From the NCBI RefSeq assembly GCF_042658365.1, contig NZ_JBHSQC010000015.1: DNA of 64,000 nucleotides. The stretch is one strand, 5' to 3'. The notes beneath the pieces are model-generated. The model ran no database searches and was not told the origin of the DNA. It saw only the letters and a program-made list of their open reading frames with translations. The translations under genes and the position numbers were made by a program. Position 1 is the stretch's first letter; every line of letters starts with the position of its first letter. Positions 17,850 through 26,756 of the stretch are shown here, piece by piece. The stretch is from Carnobacterium_A antarcticum. Its GTDB lineage: Bacteria; Bacillota; Bacilli; Lactobacillales; Carnobacteriaceae.

Positions 17850-18998
17850 TTAAAAGTTTAATTTTTCGATTCGATCAAAAGCTTCTTTCAATAATACAAG
17901 ATTTTGTGTTGCTGCAAGTCGAATATATTGAGCGCCAGATTCGCCAAAAGCTTTGCCTGGAATTACGAGGACTTGAGTTTCTTTTAATAATTTTTCTGTA
18001 AAAGCAACAGAATCCAAATTGGTTTTTGAGATATTAATAAAAGCATACATACTGCCTTTAACTGGATGCAATGACAAAAACGAAATTTCAGCGACACGCT
18101 CAGCAATATATTCAAGACGTTCTTGGAAAACAGAGGTCACTTTAGGCACCAATTCATCTGCATGGTCTAAAGCATAAATTCCAGCACGTTGAGAGAGAGT
18201 TGGTGCCGAGTAAGTAATGCTTTCGTTGATAAGTTTGGCGGCTTCATTTAAATAGTCTGGGGCAATCATATACCCAATTCGCCAACCTGTCATCGCAAAT
18301 GCTTTTGAAAAACTGCTGAAGGTAATTGTATGTTCAGGCGCGAATGTTGCCATAGGGACAAAATCATCATAAAAAGTAAAAGCTTCATACACTTCATCAG
18401 ATAAAATATAAAAATTGTGTTCGATAGCCAAGTCAGCAATTTGTTTGAAGAGTTCCGGACTAAAAACGGCGCCCGTTGGATTATTTGGCGAATTGATGAT
18501 GATAGCTTTGGTTTTATCTGTAATAGCAGATTTTAAAAGTTCGATATCAATTTGAAAACCATCTTTTTCATAAGTTGGCATGAAGACTGGAATCCCACCA
18601 GAAAAAATTACTTGATCCTTGTAAGGAGAGAAGTAGGGCTCGTGAATAATGACTTCATCACCAGGATTTAAAATAGTTTTCAACGTCAAATACATACCAT
18701 GAAGTGCGCCGACTGTAGCCCGAACTTGATTCGGTTTGAACGTTAATTGGTAATGTTTTTCATAAAAATCAATCACTGCTTGTAAAAAGTCTTGGCTGCC
18801 GCCAGAAGCCGTATACTTCGTATGTCCTTGTTTTGCTGCTTCGAAGGCAGCATCAATGATAGCTTCATCGGTGATTAAATCTGGATCACCGATCGATAGA
18901 TCAATGAGGTTTTCTGTTTCACTTGCGAGTGTCGCAATTTCCATCAGAATGTTTTCATCAGGAAACTGGTGAGCTAAGGCTGTATATGTTTTATCCAC
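17850..18998 (-). CDS. Pyridoxal-phosphate aminotransferase, class I/II (PatA/AspC-like)
   Basis: This cytosolic transaminase has 382 residues. The PLP lysine sits in SSFSKAFAMTGWRIGY, with SPNNPTGAVF and DEVYEAF as the usual cofactor-binding motifs and a final arginine in RLAAT. The amino donor may be aspartate, an aromatic amino acid or an acetylated diaminopimelate precursor (PatA type); sequence alone does not decide. Start is GTG 18998, with AAGGAG well placed. It follows the amino-acid ABC ATPase by 31 bases, so import and transamination of one substrate are probably linked. Confidence 0.88.
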   Translation of the reverse strand: MDKTYTALAHQFPDENILMEIATLASETENLIDLSIGDPDLITDEAIIDAAFEAAKQGHTKYTASGGSQDFLQAVIDFYEKHYQLTFKPNQVRATVGALHGMYLTLKTILNPGDEVIIHEPYFSPYKDQVIFSGGIPVFMPTYEKDGFQIDIELLKSAITDKTKAIIINSPNNPTGAVFSPELFKQIADLAIEHNFYILSDEVYEAFTFYDDFVPMATFAPEHTITFSSFSKAFAMTGWRIGYMIAPDYLNEAAKLINESITYSAPTLSQRAGIYALDHADELVPKVTSVFQERLEYIAERVAEISFLSLHPVKGSMYAFINISKTNLDSVAFTEKLLKETQVLVIPGKAFGESGAQYIRLAATQNLVLLKEAFDRIEKLNF

Positions 18999-19029
18999 TT
19001 TTAAAACTCCTTTTCGATTTGCTTCTGCT

Positions 19030-19752
19030 TTATAGTACTTTGCTTAGAAAATCCTGTGTTCGGGCATGCTGCGGATTAGAAAAAACATCTTTTGGTTTTC
19101 CTTGCTCAACAATCATTCCGTCATCCATAAAAATCACTCGGTCAGCTACTTCACGGGCAAAGCCCATTTCATGCGTAACAACGACCATAGTCATACCGCC
19201 TTCAGCTAAGTTCTTCATTACAGCTAATACTTCGCCAACCATTTCTGGATCCAACGCTGAAGTCGGTTCATCAAACAACATGACGTCAGGTCCCATCGCA
19301 AGCGCACGAGCAATCGCTACCCGTTGCTGCTGACCACCAGATAATTGGACAGGAAAGCTGTCGCTTTTATCGCTTAGGCCAACTTTATTCAATAATTCTA
19401 AAGCATTTTTTTTGGCTTCTTCAGGATTTTGCCCTTTAACTTTAAGTGGACTGATGGTTAAATTTTCTACAACCGTTTTATGTGGAAATAAGTTGAAGCT
19501 TTGGAAAACCATTCCCATTTTTTGACGCAATTCATTGATGTCGGCATTCTTTTCTAACAGATTTTTACCTTCAAATTCAACGCTGCCCTCAGTTGGCTGC
19601 TCTAATAAATTTAAACAACGGAGGAAAGTACTTTTCCCGCTGCCAGAAGGGCCAATGATAACAACGACTTCACCAGTTTTGACTTCTAAATCAATGCCTT
19701 TTAATACTTCATTTTTACCAAAATTTTTCTTTAAGTTTTTAATATTAATCAC
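19030..19752 (-). CDS. glnQ: Polar amino acid ABC importer ATPase, GlnQ-like
   Basis: This 240-residue ATPase energises the importer encoded just upstream. It shows Walker A GPSGSGKST, the signature LSGGQQQRVAIARALAM, Walker B VMLFDEPTSALDP and switch VVVTHEMGFA, the typical set of the polar amino acid (PAAT) family. Start GTG 19752 lies inside the end of the preceding gene (8-base overlap GTGATTAA), so translation is coupled. Its substrate is likely glutamine, cystine or another polar amino acid, and is not fixed by the ATPase. Confidence 0.92.
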   Translation of the reverse strand: MINIKNLKKNFGKNEVLKGIDLEVKTGEVVVIIGPSGSGKSTFLRCLNLLEQPTEGSVEFEGKNLLEKNADINELRQKMGMVFQSFNLFPHKTVVENLTISPLKVKGQNPEEAKKNALELLNKVGLSDKSDSFPVQLSGGQQQRVAIARALAMGPDVMLFDEPTSALDPEMVGEVLAVMKNLAEGGMTMVVVTHEMGFAREVADRVIFMDDGMIVEQGKPKDVFSNPQHARTQDFLSKVL

Positions 19753-21208
19753 TAGTATTCATGCCCCTTTCAGCAAAACCTAATAGACGAGATAAAGTAA
19801 AAGTCAAAATGAAATAAATGACCGAAGCAATCAAAATAGGTAAGAAGGGCTTGAAACTAGCACCGGTTACCACACCTGCTTGGAACATTAATTCAGATAC
19901 TCCAATGACAGAAACAACAGAAGATTCTTTGATAACAGAGACAAATTCATTTCCTAACGCAGGTAAAATATTTTTAATGGCTTGTGGAAAAATAATATAG
20001 CGCATGGCTTGTGTATGGTTCATGCCTAGAGAACGAGCAGCTTCTAGTTGGCCTTTGTCCACAGCATTGATTCCAGAACGGATAATTTCGGCCACATAGG
20101 CACCGCTATTTAAAGCAATCGCGATACAACCAGCAGTGAATGCTGAAAGATCTAGACCTAGAAATGGCGAACCAAAGTAAACTAAGAAGATTTGAACTAA
20201 AAGTGGTGTGCCACGAACGTATTCAATATAAGCAACGGAAATAGCTTTTAAGGGAAGCTTCTTCGATAATTTCATTAAAGCCAGCGCACTGCCGATTATG
20301 GAACCGAAAAGTACCCCGATGAAGGCTAAGACTACTGTATAACCAGTTCCTTTAAGGTAATACGAACCGTATTTCTGGAAGAATGGACGATCGTCTCCCA
20401 TATGAGTCGCAGCTTCTTCAATATAACCTGGTAAAAGATTTTCGTCACGAATGACTTTGATGGTTGAATTGATTTTTTCTAATAAATAAGGTGCTTCTTT
20501 AGAAATGGCGACAGCTGTTTGTTTATCCGCATCCTCAAATTGGACATCGGCAAACATAATATCATTATTTTGAGAAATATAAGCTTCCGCAACAGGTCCT
20601 TCTAAAATAATCGCATCAACTTTCTTTTGTTGCAGGTTAACGATAACGTCAGGTACTTTTTGAAGTGAGACAACAGTTGAACCGATTAGTTCGCTATGAG
20701 CTAATTCTTCTTGTGTGGATTGTTTTTGTGCACCTACTTTAACACCGTTGAAATCATCGACACTTGTAAAGCGATCTTTATCGGTTTTCCGAACGACAAC
20801 TCTTTGCTGTACATCCATATAGGCGTCAGAGAAGTTAACTTCTTTTAATCGTTCAGGTGTTGGCGACATTCCTGAAATAATAATATCGATTTTGCCAGTT
20901 TCCATAGCCCCTAACAAACCATCGAATCCTAATTCTTCAATTTTTAATTCTACGCCTAAATCATCAGCGATCTTTTGGGCAATTGAAATATCGAAGCCAA
21001 CGATTTTATCTTGCCCATCTACGGTAGCATGAAATTCATAAGGAGCATAATCGGCAGATAAACCAACAATCAACGAACCTCGTTCTTGAATTTTTTCATA
21101 GACTGGATCAGTATCCGCTGCAGAAACGGATGTGAGAGGTACTAAAGTTAATAGTAGTGTCATAACAGAAAACAGGATAGCAACTAAGGTGTTTTTTTTA
21201 TTTTTCAT
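19745..21208 (-). CDS. Amino acid ABC importer, fused binding protein and permease (GlnPH type)
   Basis: The 487-residue chain joins a secreted solute-binding domain to a membrane permease. A signal-type helix (residues 8-30) precedes an SBP_bac_3 domain (about 35-265, with IVGFDISIAQKIADDL and DIIISGMSPTPERL). Five or so helices follow (about 280-480), with the EYVRGTPLLVQIFLVYFG motif and a coupling loop EAARSLGMNHTQAM. This GlnP-style fusion is typical of lactic acid bacteria. ATG 21208 follows AAGGAGCG. It is the first gene of an operon with the ATPase and the aminotransferase. Confidence 0.93.
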   Translation of the reverse strand: MKNKKNTLVAILFSVMTLLLTLVPLTSVSAADTDPVYEKIQERGSLIVGLSADYAPYEFHATVDGQDKIVGFDISIAQKIADDLGVELKIEELGFDGLLGAMETGKIDIIISGMSPTPERLKEVNFSDAYMDVQQRVVVRKTDKDRFTSVDDFNGVKVGAQKQSTQEELAHSELIGSTVVSLQKVPDVIVNLQQKKVDAIILEGPVAEAYISQNNDIMFADVQFEDADKQTAVAISKEAPYLLEKINSTIKVIRDENLLPGYIEEAATHMGDDRPFFQKYGSYYLKGTGYTVVLAFIGVLFGSIIGSALALMKLSKKLPLKAISVAYIEYVRGTPLLVQIFLVYFGSPFLGLDLSAFTAGCIAIALNSGAYVAEIIRSGINAVDKGQLEAARSLGMNHTQAMRYIIFPQAIKNILPALGNEFVSVIKESSVVSVIGVSELMFQAGVVTGASFKPFLPILIASVIYFILTFTLSRLLGFAERGMNTSD

Positions 21209-21616
21209 TTATCTTTCGCTCCTTTTTTTATCTTGTTTCATACTATAAATGAAAGTGTGATAATATACAATCTTTATTCTTAATAAACATTATTTATGCA
21301 TGGTTAAATACAATTCGAACGATTGTATTGATGAGTTAAATATCTTAATAATGCTTTTATTTATGCATTGTTAGGTTTTTTTTGTTTGGTTGAACTAAAA
21401 AAACACAAAATATAATATTCATTAAAATATTCATTTTAAAAAAGTTGTTATTTAGAAAGACTCATTACTAGAAGCTTAAAAGAAATTAAAGGCTAAAAAA
21501 CAGCTGAATAAAGGCAGCAACTATGAAAAAATCAGAAGAATAACTTGATTGGTATTGAATAAATGAAACCGTTTACGTAGAATGGGTTTATAAGCTCTAA
21601 AAAGGGGGAAGCAGGG
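21209..21616. promoter_or_regulatory. Divergent control region with repeats, between amino-acid ABC operon and YesMN pair
   Basis: This 408-base AT-rich stretch between divergent operons shows no gene. On the minus strand TGCATAAATAA occurs twice (rc of 21289-21299 and 21357-21367). The inverted repeat TACAAT-N7-ATTGTA (21309-21327) lies between them. ATTCATTAAAATATTCATT (21417-21435) is a direct repeat of ATTCATT. These look like regulator sites for the amino-acid operon, though no known box is matched exactly. A cre-like site lies at 21564. Confidence 0.45.
21564..21577 (+). promoter_or_regulatory. cre-like CcpA site upstream of YesMN pair
   Basis: TGAAACCGTTTACG matches the catabolite-responsive element TGWAANCGNTNWCA at 13 of 14 positions. 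It lies 40 bases before the response-regulator start. Confidence 0.5.
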
Positions 21617-23260
21617 TTGTATTCAATTATGCTAGTAGATGATGAACAGGATATTCGTCAATCCATTATTGAACTCGTTCAATGGGAAAAAATGGGATTC
21701 CAGATTATTGGAGAAGCCAGTAATGGAGAAGAAGCATTAGAAGTGATGGAAAGCAACGTTCCCGATATATTGATCACGGATATTAAAATGCCGATTATGG
21801 ATGGTATTGAGTTGTCTAAACGAGTAAGGGACGAAAACCCTTCTGTTAAAATTGTATTTTTAAGTGGATATGAGGATTTTGAGTATGCAGTCAGCGGCAT
21901 AAAATTAACGATCCTTGAGTATTTATTAAAGCCGGTTTCCATTAGTGATTTAGAGAATATGCTTAGAAAAGTACGTAGGAAATTAGATGAAGAAAAACGG
22001 TCAGCAAATGATTTAGTGACTATTGAAAAAGATTTTTTGAAAAAATTTGATGTTAGTAAAATGTCGTTTTTGATTTCCTTGATTACTGATAATTACAGCG
22101 ACGTATCAGAAAGTGAATTCAAAAAGCTGCTTCAAACTTATCAGTTAAATCTTACTGGAGAAAGGCAAGTCTTGCTAAATATCACTATTGATAAATCTTC
22201 TTTTTCAAAAAGTACTATCGGAAACCAAAACTTAGAACTTACGAAGTTTTCATTAACCAATACTGTCAGGAAAATAGTGGATAAGTATGTGCAAAGCGAA
22301 GTCTTTACTTTCACGTCAAACAGTGTTGTTATTTTATCTGATACAAAAGAAAATATCGAAATGTATACGGATATTCTTGTGAAAGAAATTAACGAAAGCG
22401 TACAAAAAATATTTGGATTTTCTATCGGTATTGGAGTTAGTGAAGAATATGTACGGATTTCAGATACAAAACGTGCTTTTCAATCTTCTGTTTCAGCTTT
22501 AAATTACCAGACAGCGCTTGGAGGAGACAAAGGAATTTATATTTCTGACATTGAAACCGTTCAGCAAAATGAAATAGTTTTTGATGAAGTTAACGAAGCG
22601 AAATTGGTTTCACTGATTAAAATAGGATCTAAAGATGAATTAGAGACTTTTATAGATCATCTATTCCAACGATTTTATTCCGGAATGAATAGTCAAGAAC
22701 ACCTTAAAATTTTTTTGATGGAATTATATGTATCAGTCTTAAAAGCCTATAAAACAACGATTTCAAAATACGATTCAGATATGCTTCAACAGGTGGAAGT
22801 TATTTCTGAGATTCATCACTATCAAGACAATCAAGTCATTAAAGAATGGTTTAAAAACTTTTGCTTGTCGACCATTGCAATCATCCAAGAGCAGCGTAAA
22901 AAGAAAACGGATTCTTTAGCTAAGCAAAGCTATGATTATTTAGCTGAACATTACTCAGATCCTTCGCTTTCTTTAAAACAAGTCAGTAAGCAGATGTTGA
23001 TCAGTCCTAGTTATTTCAGTTCACTTTTTAAAAAAGAAAATGGGCTTTCTTTTACAGATGCATTGGTCAAAATACGCATGGAAAAAGCTAAAGAGCATTT
23101 ATTGACGACTGACCATAAAATATTTGAAATAGCAATAGATTCAGGATATACCGACCAGCATTACTTTTCTTACTGCTTTAAAAAGTATTTTGGCGAATCG
23201 CCTAACAAAATCCGAGAAACATTCAAGAAAAATAAGCTTCTGGTCGAAACGAAAAGCTAA
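21617..23260 (+). CDS. AraC-type response regulator, YesN family
   Basis: This 547-residue DNA-binding response regulator has three parts. The receiver domain (1-125) has acidic residues in VDDEQD, a phospho-acceptor aspartate in ILITDIKMPIMDG near residue 55 and a lysine in LLKPVSI. A variable middle region (130-430) follows. Two AraC helix-turn-helix units form the end (about 440-545, with SYFSSLFKKENGLSF and DQHYFSYCFKKYFGESP). The start TTG 21617 follows GGGGGA. It is coupled with the histidine kinase 18 bases downstream. Relatives control sugar or polysaccharide uptake, but no obvious target operon adjoins it. Confidence 0.93.
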   Translation: MYSIMLVDDEQDIRQSIIELVQWEKMGFQIIGEASNGEEALEVMESNVPDILITDIKMPIMDGIELSKRVRDENPSVKIVFLSGYEDFEYAVSGIKLTILEYLLKPVSISDLENMLRKVRRKLDEEKRSANDLVTIEKDFLKKFDVSKMSFLISLITDNYSDVSESEFKKLLQTYQLNLTGERQVLLNITIDKSSFSKSTIGNQNLELTKFSLTNTVRKIVDKYVQSEVFTFTSNSVVILSDTKENIEMYTDILVKEINESVQKIFGFSIGIGVSEEYVRISDTKRAFQSSVSALNYQTALGGDKGIYISDIETVQQNEIVFDEVNEAKLVSLIKIGSKDELETFIDHLFQRFYSGMNSQEHLKIFLMELYVSVLKAYKTTISKYDSDMLQQVEVISEIHHYQDNQVIKEWFKNFCLSTIAIIQEQRKKKTDSLAKQSYDYLAEHYSDPSLSLKQVSKQMLISPSYFSSLFKKENGLSFTDALVKIRMEKAKEHLLTTDHKIFEIAIDSGYTDQHYFSYCFKKYFGESPNKIRETFKKNKLLVETKS

Positions 23261-23278
23261 TGGGAGAAATGAGATGAA

Positions 23279-25033
23279 ATGATTCGAACCATTAAACAGA
23301 TACTCAAAACAGTAATTGAGAGATTTAAAAGCTTGCGTATTATTTTAGCTTTATCATTAGGCGTCATCTCTATTTTTACGATTCTATTATTTGCCGGTTT
23401 TTTATCGGTCACTTTTAAAGAAACGTTGATCAATACCACTAAAACCACTACTCAACAAAGTGTAGTGCAATCCAGTATCACATTAGCTAACGAAATAGAC
23501 AACATGACCGGAATGGCTTATGGCATCTTGGATGAATTGAAGAGTTCAACGTTACAAAAAAACGAAATAGCAGAGTTATTAGGGATAAGCTACCGTTTAA
23601 ATCGCAATGTCGTATCGATTGGACTGATAAATGCTACAGGTCAATTAGTAGATTATGCACCGTCGCAATATACACCTAAAAAGGGAGCAAACGTTTATGA
23701 ACAAGACTGGTTCCAAGAAGACTTGACACCAAACCAATTTTCTTTTTCATCTCCTCACGTACAGAACCTATTTGAAAAAAACGACCATTGGGTTTTATCG
23801 GTTACAGCACCGGTCATAGTAGATAAAGAAGAGTATCTGCTCCTAATTGATTTTAATTTTAATTCGTTAGGGAGCTATTTTGATAAAGTATCCATTGGAA
23901 AGAGAGGCTATTCTTTTATTGTAGACAGCCAAAATACACTAGTTTATCACCCACAGCAACAAACCAGACAAATAAACGCTAAAGAAGAAAATCTTGATTT
24001 TATCATAGATAAGCCGGATGGCGTATACATAACAGCGAATAAAAAAGATACGGTTGCCATTGCGTCAGTATCTTCAACCGGTTGGAAAATCATTGGGGTT
24101 TCCTATTTGCAAGAATCAATCAAAGAAGCCATGCAAGAAGTTCAAGGATATATGTTATGGGTCTTTTTTGTGATTGTTAGTTTAATCGTGTTGATCAGCA
24201 TAGGAGTTTCTAAGTACATTGCACAGCCGATTACCAATATGGTCAAAGTGATGCGGAACTCAGATGAGAACCAATTTGATGTTTACACAGATGAAACCCG
24301 CTTCACTGAAGTCCAGCAGCTGTCAGGATCTTATAATCATTTAATTGATCATGTCAAAACGTTGATGCTTCAAGTAAAAGAGGAACAAGAAGAATTAAGG
24401 AAAAGTGAAATGAATGTTTTGCAAGCCCAAATCAACCCACATTTTTTGTACAATACATTAGAATCTATATTATGGATGTCAGAACGTGGAAACAATAAAG
24501 GAGCTTCTGAAATGGTTGCGGCACTCGGAAAGTTATTGCGCATTTCATTAAGCAAGGGTAATGATTTTATCTCTCTTCGTCATGAGTTAGCACATGCCGA
24601 GAGCTATCTAACCATTCAACAAATTAGATATAAGAACCAATTTCAGTATTCATTCGAAGTGGACGACACCATACTGGATTGTCTAACAGTGAAAATCATT
24701 CTACAACCGTTTCTTGAAAACGCGTTGTATCATGGCATTGAACGAATGGTTGACGAAGGACACATTGCTATCAAAGTGTTCGATAAACAAACCAAGATTC
24801 TGATACAAATCATAGATGATGGTATTGGAATCTTACCAGAGACACTTAATGAAATCGAAGCTGGGAAAAATAGCGGAAAAGTCGGCATTGGCATACGCAA
24901 TGTTCACCAAAGAATTCAAATTTATTTTGGAAAAGAATATGGAGTAGAAGTTAAAAGCGAAATGGACGAAGGTACAACAATCAATATTTGGTTGCCAAAA
25001 ATCGTTCGAGAAGAGAAGGGAAAAGAGGAGTAA
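23279..25033 (+). CDS. Sensor histidine kinase, YesM family
   Basis: This 584-residue membrane kinase is paired with the regulator before it. A first helix lies at about residues 20-42. An extracellular double-Cache-like sensor region follows (45-285), then a second helix (about 290-312), a HAMP linker and the His_kinase domain with the phosphorylated histidine in QINPHFLYNTLE. The HATPase region carries DDGIGI. ATG 23279 is the best start; a tiny ATG-AAA-TGA lies just before it (23274-23282) and overlaps the start codon, which may couple or dampen translation. The ligand is unknown. Confidence 0.92.
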   Translation: MIRTIKQILKTVIERFKSLRIILALSLGVISIFTILLFAGFLSVTFKETLINTTKTTTQQSVVQSSITLANEIDNMTGMAYGILDELKSSTLQKNEIAELLGISYRLNRNVVSIGLINATGQLVDYAPSQYTPKKGANVYEQDWFQEDLTPNQFSFSSPHVQNLFEKNDHWVLSVTAPVIVDKEEYLLLIDFNFNSLGSYFDKVSIGKRGYSFIVDSQNTLVYHPQQQTRQINAKEENLDFIIDKPDGVYITANKKDTVAIASVSSTGWKIIGVSYLQESIKEAMQEVQGYMLWVFFVIVSLIVLISIGVSKYIAQPITNMVKVMRNSDENQFDVYTDETRFTEVQQLSGSYNHLIDHVKTLMLQVKEEQEELRKSEMNVLQAQINPHFLYNTLESILWMSERGNNKGASEMVAALGKLLRISLSKGNDFISLRHELAHAESYLTIQQIRYKNQFQYSFEVDDTILDCLTVKIILQPFLENALYHGIERMVDEGHIAIKVFDKQTKILIQIIDDGIGILPETLNEIEAGKNSGKVGIGIRNVHQRIQIYFGKEYGVEVKSEMDEGTTINIWLPKIVREEKGKEE

Positions 25034-25232
25034 TTCAAAAATCTTTATTGCTTACCCCTAGGCTGATGGGAAGCCAATCATCCGCATCCTATTAGTTTAT
25101 TTTCTATTAATGGGCAAAGCAAAAAACAACCTAAATTTATCAGTATCCTTTACAATGGGATATATAATAGCAAAAAACGATGATAAAGGGATTTAACGTT
25201 AAAGAGATAAAAGATGTGAGGAAGCGATGCAG

Positions 25233-25910
25233 ATGAATAAAATTTTTTTCCTGAGATTAATATTAGCCAGTGTTCTCGGGGGAGCTATTGGAATCAATCG
25301 TGAGTTGCGCGCAAAAGAAGCCGGTATAAGAACACATTTTTTAGTTTCATTAGGAAGCGCATTAATAATGATTATTTCTCAACATGGCTTTAATGATGTG
25401 ATTGATTTAGCTGGGTATGAGCTGGATCCGGCTAGGGTTGCAGCTCAAGTAGTAAGCGGAATCGGTTTTATTGGAGCTGGGATGATCATTATTCAAAAAC
25501 ACACGATCAAAGGACTGACAAGCGCAGCCGGAATATGGACAACAGCTGGAATTGGTTTGACAGTAGGCGGAGGTTTGTACTTTGTAGGAATCAGTGCGAC
25601 TATTTTAACGCTTATCGGTTTTGAATTGACCACAATCATTTTCAAACAAATTGGCACAAAAACTACTGCTTTTGTCGTTTCGACAACCGAAAAAGAGGCG
25701 TTGCAAGAAGTCATCCAGCTGCTTCGAAAAAAGCACAAATATCTTCAAAAATATGAAGTGTCGGATAAAATGACTGGAGATGAAAAAGTATATTCTGCGA
25801 CTTTTGAAGTGCGATCTAACAGTACGCGAGACGGAACGGTTTTGTTGGAAGAAATACAAGCTATTCCTCATGTGATCGTAGAAAAAGCTGATTTTTCTGT
25901 AGGCGAGTAA
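25233..25910 (+). CDS. MgtC/SapB-family membrane protein
   Basis: The protein has four to five N-terminal helices with the family motif GGAIGINRELRAKEAGIRTH and GIGFIGAGMII, followed by an ACT-like cytosolic C-terminal domain of about 80 residues (from residue 140). MgtC proteins are linked to growth in low magnesium and to control of the ATP synthase in some pathogens; most Gram-positive members are uncharacterised. I prefer ATG 25233, since AGGAAG (25219-25224) is 8 bases away; an in-frame ATG at 25227 sits too close. It is a single gene. Confidence 0.87.
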   Translation: MNKIFFLRLILASVLGGAIGINRELRAKEAGIRTHFLVSLGSALIMIISQHGFNDVIDLAGYELDPARVAAQVVSGIGFIGAGMIIIQKHTIKGLTSAAGIWTTAGIGLTVGGGLYFVGISATILTLIGFELTTIIFKQIGTKTTAFVVSTTEKEALQEVIQLLRKKHKYLQKYEVSDKMTGDEKVYSATFEVRSNSTRDGTVLLEEIQAIPHVIVEKADFSVGE

Positions 25911-26021
25911 GCCAATCTTTTGACAGAAAACCGGAACATAGATAAACTGAGCATAGTTTAAAACAGCAACTGTAAGCGTTTAATTCTGTTGAATAGGACG
26001 TGAATAGAAAGGAAGAGTGTA

Positions 26022-26630
26022 ATGAAAAAAAGAAAAATTTTAATGGGGTTGGTCACTTTGACTACTCTAACCGTTTTATCTGCTTGTTCATCCGGAGACA
26101 ATAATGAAAATTCTAGCAGCGAATCAAGTATCGATTCCATCATACCTTCAGTTTCTAGTGAAATGAGTGATGCTGATATGGAAAGTATGGAGAGCATGGA
26201 ACATGAAGATTCAGGAGAAATTCCAGATGGACTAAAAGAAGCAGAAAACCCTAAATATAAAGTAGGCGATAAAGCGATTATTGAAACAACGCATATGGCC
26301 GGTATGAAAGACGCTGAAGCAACGATTGTAGGTGCATTTGACACAATAGCCTATGAAGTCACTTATACTCCGACCAATGGAGGCGAAAGAGTAGAAAACC
26401 ATAAATGGGTCGTCCAAGAAGAAATTGCGGATGCAGGTCAAGAAATGTTGGAACCTGGCACTGAAGTAGAGTTGGAAGCGAATCATATGGAGGGCATGAA
26501 AGGCGCAACAGCAACTATTGAAGACGCAGAACAAACGACAGTTTATATGATCGATTATATGCCGAAAAACGGCGGAAAAGAAGTCAAGAATCATAAATGG
26601 GTGACAGAAAGCGAACTTTCGGAAAAATAA
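26022..26630 (+). CDS. YdhK-type lipoprotein with two DUF1541 repeats
   Basis: This 202-residue surface lipoprotein has a signal peptide ending in LSAC (lipid-modified cysteine near residue 22), then a serine-, methionine- and acid-rich linker. Two DUF1541 repeats follow, at about residues 77-135 and 143-200. Each has H-M-x-G-M-K, a central T-Y/V-D/E-Y pattern and NGG-x3-V-x-NHKWV. The conserved histidines and methionines (HMAGMK, HMEGMK, NHKW) suggest metal, perhaps copper, binding by analogy with YdhK, but this is inference. ATG 26022 follows AAAGGAAGAG. It is a single gene with a terminator. Confidence 0.87.
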   Translation: MKKRKILMGLVTLTTLTVLSACSSGDNNENSSSESSIDSIIPSVSSEMSDADMESMESMEHEDSGEIPDGLKEAENPKYKVGDKAIIETTHMAGMKDAEATIVGAFDTIAYEVTYTPTNGGERVENHKWVVQEEIADAGQEMLEPGTEVELEANHMEGMKGATATIEDAEQTTVYMIDYMPKNGGKEVKNHKWVTESELSEK

Positions 26631-26654
26631 GGTTTCAATAAATTAAACGAAAAG

Positions 26655-26713
26655 AAAAAACCATTCCGATAGGGTTCAGAGAATACTGAGCTCCATCAAG
26701 AATGGTTTTTTTA
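26655..26713. terminator. Terminator between YdhK gene and the fused ABC exporter gene
   Basis: AAAAAACCATTC (26655-26666) pairs with GAATGGTTTTTT (26700-26711). The arms end in A and T runs, so the hairpin can act in both directions for the two convergent genes. Confidence 0.82.
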
Positions 26714-26756
26714 TAGAAAATTATAGTTAATTGTTTTTTTAATTTACTTCGTTTAG

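Noticed and set aside
21209..21300. A T-box leader for the amino-acid operon
   Set aside because: No T-box specifier stem, bulge sequence or antiterminator was found.
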